Assembly (NCBI RefSeq): GCF_002776525.5
Contig: NC_045436.1
Location: forward strand, 161,370,835-161,434,834
DNA from: Piliocolobus tephrosceles
Lineage: Eukaryota > Chordata > Mammalia > Primates > Cercopithecidae
Length of the DNA: 64,000 bases
Direction of reading: 5' to 3'
Positions within the stretch are counted from its first letter, which is position 1; each line of letters starts with the position of its first letter. The translations under genes and the position numbers were made by a program. The notes beneath the pieces were generated by a model. That model was not told where the DNA came from. It was given only the letters and a program-made list of their open reading frames with translations, and ran no database searches. Of this stretch, positions 56,306 to 64,000 are shown one piece after another.

Positions 56306-56874
56306 ATGGGAACCCAAAGGATTATAAATCATTCTACTATAAAGACACATGCACATATATGTTTATTGCAGCACTATTTACAATAACAAAGACTTGGAGC
56401 CAACCCAAATCCCCATCAATGATAGACTGGATAAAGAAAATGTGGCACATATACTCCATGGAATACTATGCAGCCATAAAAAAGAATGAGTTAATGTCCT
56501 TTGTGGGGACATAGATGAAGCTGGAAACCAGCATCCTCAGCAAACTAACACAGGAATGGAAAGTCAAACACCATGTGTTCTCACTTGTAGGTGGGAGTTG
56601 AACCATGTGTTTTCACTTGTAGGTGGGAGTTGAACAGTGAGAACACATGGACACATGGAGGGGAACATCACACACCAGGGCCTGTCGGGGGTGAGGAGCA
56701 AGGGGAGGGAGAGCATTAGGACAAATACCTAATGCATGCGGGGCTTAAAACCTAGATGATGGGTTGATGGGTGCAGCAAACCATCATGGTGTATGTATAC
56801 CTGTGCAACAAACCTGCGCGTTTTGCACATGGATCCCAGAACTTACTGAAAAAAAAAAAAAAAAAAAAAAAAGG
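56306..56874 (+). mobile_element. L1PA: Primate L1 3' end, sense, 5'-truncated
   Basis: Begins in the ORF2 C terminus (frame 56,239-56,514 carries NPKDYKSFYYKDTCTYMFIA and WIKKMWHIYSMEYYAAIKK). It continues through the 3' UTR with its G-rich block (cctgtcgggggtgaggagca) and ends in a tail of about 24 A. It contains a 32-bp tandem duplication at 56,572-56,635. This is the only L1P copy in sense orientation. Confidence 0.92.
56572..56635. repeat. 32-bp tandem duplication within the L1 3' UTR
   Basis: The unit starting catgtgttctcacttgtagg and ending gggagttgaac occurs twice in direct succession (56,572-56,603 and 56,604-56,635) with a single difference. L1 normally has one copy. Confidence 0.92.
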
Positions 56875-58065
56875 AGGGACGGGAGAAACTGAGAGGAAGA
56901 TGAAAAGAGAATGGAGTGGGATGTCCTGTGGTCTTATTTCTGCTCTCTGGCTGATGTGTTTAGGAGTCTGGAGCATGTAATTCTCCCTTGTGGCTGGCCT
57001 TGGGCCAGAGTGAGATCCAATCTACAGTGAAGCCAGATGCCTTCGCCTGGACTGAGTGGAGAGTCAAATTATCATAGCTTAAGGGTATTGTTCTGAAGAT
57101 TGGGACTCCTATTCTTAATTTAATACTAATACTCCCATTCTAACTTAATACTATGATCATCCTAATAACAAGGCTATTCAATTCGAAGTCATTCATCTAC
57201 TCTTTTTCTGTTATTTGTATATGTCTCCCTATGTGTCATATCTAATGACACAATTAACATATGTAAATATGTTCTGTCTTGTCTATACACCATCGCTATT
57301 ATTTACTATGTATTATTCATCCATTAGGCCAAACCATATGAAAGTGCCCATTTTTGACCATTTCTGATTTAAAATAAATACTAGTAGTTTCATGTGGCTT
57401 AATCTAATATATTTATTTCACTTTTTTGTAACCTCTGGAAATTTTTTTGTAGGAAAAAATTTGTTACCATTTTAAATGGAAAACCAGTATCACTTGCTGT
57501 AGATAGACAAATATGTAAAAAATAAATGTTAAAAGAGCACCAAAAAGTTAACATCTTTAGCTAGACGCTGTTGCCTGCTGAAGGCTATTCGCCCGAAGCT
57601 TGTTTTTCCTTTGTTAAAAGAGTCTTAAGTCTTGGAAGTTTAATGTAAAGACTTATTATCCCCAAGCCAAGCCTTTCTCTTCCATGGAATCACAGTGATT
57701 GAAAAGGAGATAGCACATTACTTACTACTGTGGGAGCCCACCTACTACCCTCCACTTTCTGCTGGTGGAGTCATCTCACACTGCAGGTGACATGGAGCCA
57801 TAGGATGTGATCGTGACTTGCCAAGCCCCTGATAACTCAGGGGGTTGGCGGGCACGAAAGTCTTGGCTGCCTTTCTTCATTGTGACTTAGTCAAATGTGT
57901 TGATGGGGCAGTTGTGCCTTCTTGAATAATTATGCAACAGCAAATATGCCAAGATTCTTCTTGCTGCATTTATAGCTACAGCTTTGCAGGGTGTTAAAAA
58001 AGCATGGCACGCTCCCAGCTCTTATGTTTTTAAAAAGTGAATGAGTTTGATGTTTTATATTTCTT
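56875..58065. other. No recognised gene or repeat
   Basis: AT-rich sequence; the part 57,700-57,900 is somewhat less AT-rich. Nothing supportable. Confidence 0.45.
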
Positions 58066-58245
58066 TCTCTGTGTGACCCTGAGCATTTTTTTTTTTTTTT
58101 CTGTTCCCTCTGAGCTTCAGTTTTCTCATGTAGAAACTGGGGATTGTACTGCTTCTCTTAACTACTTCATAGGGTTATAATAAGGACAAATGAGATAGTG
58201 ATTGGAAAGTGCATTTAGGATGTAAAGCATTGTTATTATTCTAAT
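58066..58245 (+). mobile_element. MIR: MIR SINE, sense, with a T-run
   Basis: ctctgtgtgaccctgagcat, then about 15 T, then gagcttcagttttctcatgt, gtagaaactggggattgtac and catagggttataataaggac. The T-run is an expansion at the place where MIR normally has a short T-rich word. Confidence 0.7.
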
Positions 58246-61200
58246 TCAAATTAATTTACTTGTAACCTCCATGTCTCGGATGCCATTCCCCCGGCTCCTT
58301 GGCCTTATCAGTGAAAATGATCTGAGAAAATGTTTCCTTAGCCCTCATCAAGCAGCTATTCTCAGAGTTTGAACATGAGGTGGGAAGCTGTTAGACTAGT
58401 TTTAAAAAATAATTCTGATGGCTTTTTAGCGATGTGAGAGTGATGTACATGTTTAATTACAACACTGACCAAACAGAAATATACAAAAGGAAGGAGGTGA
58501 CCATTATCCACGTTCTCACCCTGCTCTTCCAGTCTTTTTTCTCCAGTAATGCTGATCTCAAATTTGCTGATATCTTTAAATTCAGGGGCCTTGGGAAGAG
58601 ATAATTAGTGGGCCCGGGCTTCAGTCCCCTTCTGAAATGGTGGCTGTCAGAGCCAGATGGGGTGCTCGTGGGAGGTTGGAGATACGGCAGAGTGAGCCTT
58701 GGGATCTCTGACTTGTTTCCATTCCATTGTCAGGAGACTCTGTGTGTCTGCTCATTTCAAAGGAGAGAATAAAATGGTTTGAAAGAAAGTGAGTTAACAG
58801 GCCTCCAGAAAATTGCCACCTCCCTCCCATTCACTCTCCGTTTCTTCACCGTCTCCTGGTGGATGTGTCTCTTAGTTTTTGTCCCGAGGAAAGTCCTGTC
58901 TTTCATGCATGCTAGGTTTCAACTACCTCCCTTTAGCGTAGCGCTTAAGAAATTAAGTAAAATATTAATCAGTTTATTGCACAGCCCATTGGAAACAGGC
59001 CACCTAAAGGTCTTTTTCATATGTTGTGTGGTATAAGTTATATGTACAAATGTATAGAATAATATATTGCTATTTTAAAAGTCCTCATTCAGGGAATGTG
59101 CCCTAAAATTATGAAGTCCACCTTGAAGAGAGAACCCCCCAAATATGATACCATTATAGGTGGAATCTTAGTTACCCAGCTTCAGACAAGGATCTATGGA
59201 AAATAGAAAACTATAAGTGATATCAGGGGAAAGGGAAGATAGTTTTTTTTTTAATGTTTTAAATTTGCATGCAGGTTACCATGACTACAAAATATCTTTA
59301 TCACTTATTGAAAGTATCTGTTAACCTTCTGCAACTGTCCCATCCACAGCTATATTTCACGATTGCTGTCCTAAAATTGTATAGTACTTCAAAATTGCTC
59401 CTTTACCAGATTGCTGAGTCTGAGTTGAAGGAGTCCAGTTTTGATGCAAATAGAGTTCAGAATTCATTCCTTCTTACTGTAGTTTTCAGTTCACATTTGA
59501 CCCAGTTGGTTAAGACGATTCACGTCTCACATCTTAACATACAGCAAAGCACTGAGGTTTCTGTGACTTGAGAGTGAATTGGATCTCAGTCATTTTGGCA
59601 AGTTGTAGGAAGATATTTTTAGAAAACCTTACTTATATAATGTTGATATCTTTTCCTTTCTCTCTTCATGTAGCAACCATAGGTTAGTGTACAGATAAAG
59701 GGTGAGCTGGATAGCGATGATATTGTGTCCTTCGAATAAAAGGTCGGATTTCCTAGCTGCACCCTGGGAGGGACTGGCATGTGATTGCAGCGATTGTCCC
59801 TGTTTATTGGAGTGTTTTACAATTTCTGGTAACACTGTCTTGTTACAAAGCACCACCTACCTCATCAAGCACTAAAGGAGCTTGAAAATGGGCAGGTTTG
59901 CCTTGTTATTATTTTTTCTCTAGCAACAAAGAAACAACAACAATACGTTCATTAAGGCAGCAGTTTAGATAGTAATGCATGCCCACTCCATTAGAATGTT
60001 TATAGAAATTAACTTCTATTTCTAAGCAGGCAAAAAAGAAAAAGACATTTTTAGGCATTTTAAGATGTCCCTGATATCTTCCCCCTGTTCCTCCTAAATC
60101 ACTTATTATTATTTGCATTAATTTGGAATGACTCTCATTTTTCATAATTGCAATCAGGGTAGCTTAGCTTAGTTAACCAGATTCTTCACATATCAGAGCT
60201 CATTGCAAAGCCCATTTCATTCGGAATTTTCTAGTGTGTGAGCCCATTATACTTAAACTTTTAAATAATGCCTTTTAAGTCAAGATGGGTGTTGAGGATC
60301 AGAACTTTTCTTTCTGTGTCTGCTCTTTCAACCCTGAATCTAGCCTAAATAATATAGTTCTTGGGAATAATTTGGCCTAGTTATGGCTATTTAGTATACA
60401 TTTCTCTGATGGTGGAAATGCAGGGTTAGCGTCTTCCCCTGTGATTTTCCTGAGGAGTCCCCTCCCCCATTTCTTCCTGGGGTGCCCACTTTTCCTTACA
60501 CAGTGGTGGTTGCTCACCCTTAGGCTCTTACTAGTGATTACGAATCATTAACCCAAATGCTTCTCTTGACAGCAATTGCTTTTCAAAAGGAGGAAAGTCA
60601 CATTTGAACAATTTTATCCATTATGATCTATTTTGAACATACACACCAGAAGAGAGCAGGAGTTTAAAAACACACAGCTTTGTGTTTTTTCCACAAGCGT
60701 GTACATAAAGTAATACTGAAGTCACTTATTTCTCCCTTCATAAATGTCCCTGGAAGGAATCTCAGCATAGTTGTCACCTTGCAAGCATCATCAGATTTGG
60801 AAGTTGCAGAAAAGGGTGGAAAATACTTGTTTCTCTTTCAGAGAACAAAGCCTCTCTATGGCGTATCAGTGGGAACCTCTAAGAAGAGCCGCCTCTGTTA
60901 GGTTTTGTTGGTTTCTAATTCATTGCAATGGGGGTGTTGACAGAAAACAGCATCAGAATTTAGGTCTTGGGGAGAGCAGTATAGAAAACTTTGAACCAGG
61001 CTCAAGTTTTTTGAGTAGCATCTGTTTGGGTAGGCATGGACTTTGGAACGTCCAAAACCTTTTATGCTACTGGTTTAATCGGTATGAGTTGTGTGTCGCC
61101 CAGTTCTCTTGAAACAGAGGAAAAAATACTTGTTGTTCGTTGTATTGTGGGGAGGTTTAATATAGAAGATAGAGGAAGTGAAACAGACAGCAAACTTCTT

Positions 61201-62559
61201 TTCTTTGCTAGATCACTGGTAGTTGAGTCAAATATAGTAGGAAAAAAGTTACCAATCAATTCTTTCCAGAATAGAAAGGCTTCAGGTAAATTTCAGCTCC
61301 CACATAAATTGCACAAAGTCAATAAAAATTGGCCTAATCATTTCAATAAACATGACATGACTTCTTTTCTCATTAGAGATTTAAGGAGCAAGCTACATAA
61401 ACGATAACTGTCTTCAGTGAATGAAACAGAATAAAATTTGGGAAAAGCACATTTTGGCTGGCTCTGGGAAGGAGATGATGGTGTTTTGGTTTAAGTGCCA
61501 AAGAATCATATTTTTGACTTAATATTTTGATGACGTACATTTCAACTCTTGGCTAGATAATTTCTGACTGATGATTCTTTCAGGCTGGTTCAAGCCTGGT
61601 GGTTTTCATCCAGTAGCCCAGAGAGTGAGGGAATGTTTAGCTCCTTGCTTTCCCTTACTTCCTCTCCACAAGTTGATGATTAGGAGAAAAGCCAAAACTG
61701 GAAGCCTAGCATACTAAGTGATCTGGCTGTTCTAAAATTTTCATTGTATATTCTCTAATTTTGAAGCTGTCAAGTATTATCTGTCAATCATCTGCATATA
61801 GCTTGTTAAGATTACAGAGTCGTGAATGTGCATAGGAGGCTAAATCCTGTGATTAGCAACAAAATGTATAAGAAGAAAAGTTGAAGCATATATTAAAAAA
61901 AACTATTGCTAATAAAGACCTCAGTGTTTACTTATGAAAAAATAGGCAATATGTGATTGGGAAAAAAGGCATTTTGGAGAATACAGCCCAACTGGAATTT
62001 ATCTGATGTACATTTAATAATCTAATAACAATACGGCTGCACCTGTGATGCTTAAGAACAAGAGGGATTATTAGATTTGTGCATGGAAGGTAAAATTACT
62101 ACGAAGAATTGCTTTGGGGAATATACAAGATGCAGGAAATGAAATGAAATAAAATAAATACAGGGGCAGATGACTGGTTTCTGTATATTGCTGGGTAGAT
62201 TTAATTCATTGCTAATTTAGTGCTGAGGTATGAATTACTCAATCATTGCCATTGTTTCCATTTTGGACTTTTTCTCTTAAATACAAATTCATTAGAAAAG
62301 AAGAAAATGTCACTGGGCAGAGAATACATTTGTGATTTTGAATGTTAACTTTTTACAGTCAGTTGTACAATACTGAGAAATCTTGGGAACATATTTTTAA
62401 ATAACTTGGAAGGTTCCCCCCCCCCTTTATTTTCATGGTAGGCTTTATAGTCTTTCAAAGTCCCATTGCAACTTGAAATCAATCAATTAATTTTTCTTTG
62501 TTTTTTCAATGCCATCTCTGCATTAGGTTGTTATGGTAGGATCTGCAGGGAGTGCTGAG
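58246..62559. other. Long stretch without recognised repeat
   Basis: More than 4 kb in which I recognise no Alu, L1, L2, MIR or LTR, apart from a possible old L1M trace near 58,440-58,510 and a C11 run at 62,416-62,426. Open frames of 113 and 123 codons occur at 60,771-61,112 and 61,036-61,407 (plus strand, different frames) without known domains. An acceptor-like ttgtttctctttcag ends at 60,840. No gene call is justified. Confidence 0.4.
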
Positions 62560-62705
62560 AAAGGCCAGGGTTTCTGACTCAAACAGATCTGGTTCACATC
62601 CTATATTTAGCATGTAGTAGAAGTGTTGCGCTGGGTAAGTTATGAAAGGCACCTTCTCTGTGCCTTAGTCTCCTTGTATATATGGGTATATGGTGAGGGT
62701 TAGTA
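62560..62705 (+). mobile_element. MIR: MIR SINE, sense
   Basis: ccagggtttctgactcaaac, agatctggttcacatcctat, gctgggtaagttatgaaagg and ctctgtgccttagtctcctt are the MIR 5' and central blocks in order. Confidence 0.65.
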
Positions 62706-62711
62706 ATAATT

Positions 62712-62785
62712 CACTCATCTGCTATTTATTGAGTATTGACACGTGTCAAGCACCGTGCCAGATGCTGTGATATAATTCAGTCATG
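62712..62785 (-). mobile_element. L2: L2 3'-end fragment, antisense
   Basis: ttcactcatctgctatttat, tgagtattgacacgtgtcaa and gcaccgtgccagatgctgtg are a diverged antisense L2 3' terminus. Confidence 0.6.
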
Positions 62786-62794
62786 ATAGTAACT

Positions 62795-62890
62795 GTAGCT
62801 AACATTTATTGAGAGCTTACTAGCTGTTGGGTATTCTATTCATTTTATGTACAATGTCTAATTCAACCTTTACAACTCTCTAATGCATAC
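62795..62890 (-). mobile_element. MIR: MIR fragment, antisense
   Basis: gtagctaacatttattgaga, gcttactagctgttgggtat and atgtctaattcaacctttac are the antisense MIR 3' half. Confidence 0.6.
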
Positions 62891-62920
62891 ATGTATATGG
62901 GTCTACATGTATATGGGTCC
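62889..62920. repeat. 16-bp tandem duplication
   Basis: acatgtatatgggtct is followed directly by acatgtatatgggtcc. A TA-rich tract continues to about 62,955. Confidence 0.85.
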
Positions 62921-62955
62921 ACACGTATTCACATATATATGTATATTCACACAGA

Positions 62956-64000
62956 AATACATAAACGAATAATCACATAGCAGAAGTGTAATTATTTGCT
63001 CTCAGGAAAGCTCAGTCTCCTCATCAGAGGTAAGTCTAAATGTTTTCTTTTGTTTTTCTTTCTTCTTTTCTTATTATGCTTGGAAAAAATGCTTGACTAT
63101 TACTAACCTGAGGAACTAAAAGAAAACCATGTAAGAACAGGATGTCATGGTGTGGGGGAGAAGTGCAAGATCTTTGCCTCTTGCAAGATTGGAGGTGGGT
63201 CCAGGGGCAACCTCCCTGGAAGCAGCTTGACAGGAAGATAAGGTTTCAGTGCTTGCACTTTTAAACGTAGCACTTTGTGTCTGCACCTCATTTCTGCTAG
63301 GGGTTTTCCCATATGAAATGTCATACAAACCAAGTTTGCCATGTATTAATTCTTAGAGAAAAGGGTTGGCGTCATTGCCCACAGAAAATCCCTTTATATG
63401 GTTTGAATGTCTTTATTATGAATAAGCCTCAAGTACCTTAGCTGAAAACACTTTAGAGTCATCGGAATGGCTGGCTTCTCTTTCCATTCCTTTGAGCTAG
63501 GAACGCTGGATCATCCACTGTGGATACTTGCTAGCTGTTGATTTTGCGTTTGTGGCAGTTGTTAAAAGGGGTGGACTTATTTGGGTGATTTTGGGCAAGC
63601 TTAATCTCATAAGAAAATCTTTAGCCAAGTCAGGTTTTTAATCGCTACGTTAGTCATCCTACTGATTACATAAGGAACACTGTAGGAGCATTTCAAATGC
63701 CATCAGCTCTTGGCAGTGGAATGCCAATGAGGATGAAGTATTAAAAACTGGGTACTCATAAAGACAGTCATAGAGAGGGGCCTACAACTCCCCGCTCCTG
63801 AATATGCCTCGACATTAATTCTGCTCCTTATAAGAGAACTCACTGGAAGAAAGGCATAATTTGAATTAATTATTTGCACATATGGTATGTTCCTGATGTC
63901 AACTAATGCTACATTAAGGATAGACAGGCTGGGCACCCATTAAATAATCAAGTAAATATTTGCATTGTTTATGATAAACTGATTCCTTCTGTGGGCATTT
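62956..64000. other. No recognised repeat to the window end; microexon-like signal
   Basis: No repeat recognised. The word pair at 63,004-63,036 resembles the splice sites of a 24-nt microexon (see findings). The open frames at 63,116-63,342 have no known domain. Confidence 0.4.

Noticed and set aside
1..64000. Search for CRISPR arrays, bacterial operons, phage or plasmid functions, tRNA and rRNA genes
   Set aside because: The DNA is primate; no regularly spaced repeats, prokaryotic coding density or recognisable structural RNA genes were found.

Overview
The window is nuclear DNA from a higher primate, most likely human or another catarrhine. The evidence is dense full-length Alu elements, including one of AluY type, a primate-type L1 (L1PA/L1PB group), older mammalian L1M, L2 and MIR relics, ERVL and MaLR LTRs, and hAT-Charlie DNA elements. 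The sequence is AT-rich, without a CpG island. I found no intact protein-coding gene, rRNA, tRNA or small RNA gene. Nearly all long open frames lie inside repeats or simple-sequence tracts. The DNA is best read as intergenic or deep-intronic.

Layout. 1-10 kb: a cut-off AluJ-like copy, an AluY (2916-3224), L2 relics, a hAT element with a perfect 8-bp target duplication (5182-5403), an Alu (5847-6145), a MaLR solo LTR (6313-6672) and a strong CTCF-type motif beside an ETS/RUNX motif (7815-7853). 10-20 kb: an L2 relic split by an Alu, a CTTC/CTTT microsatellite leading into an Alu, a MER5A-type element, a second hAT element split by an Alu, an L1M 3' end, an ERVL-type LTR (16570-17088) and an unassigned LTR-like repeat (18700-19208). 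20-35 kb: a polypurine tract, MIR copies (one broken by an L2, another by an inverted MIR), a GC-richer segment with YY1 and CCAAT motifs, a second solo LTR of the same family with an exact target duplication (26725-27181), L1M pieces and Alus. 38.7-44.8 kb: one nearly complete antisense primate L1, decayed and carrying an Alu. 45-64 kb: L2, Alu, further L1 fragments (one L1 inside another, one sense 3' end at 56306-56874), a MER5A (55154-55328) and long stretches without recognised repeats.

There is no operon-like or gene-cluster logic here. Most of what can be read is the order of insertions: L2, MIR and hAT first, then L1M and LTRs, then primate L1, then Alus. The remaining non-repeat DNA holds a few candidate transcription-factor sites and splice-like signals that need conservation, chromatin or transcript data. 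No new biological system can be supported from this sequence alone.
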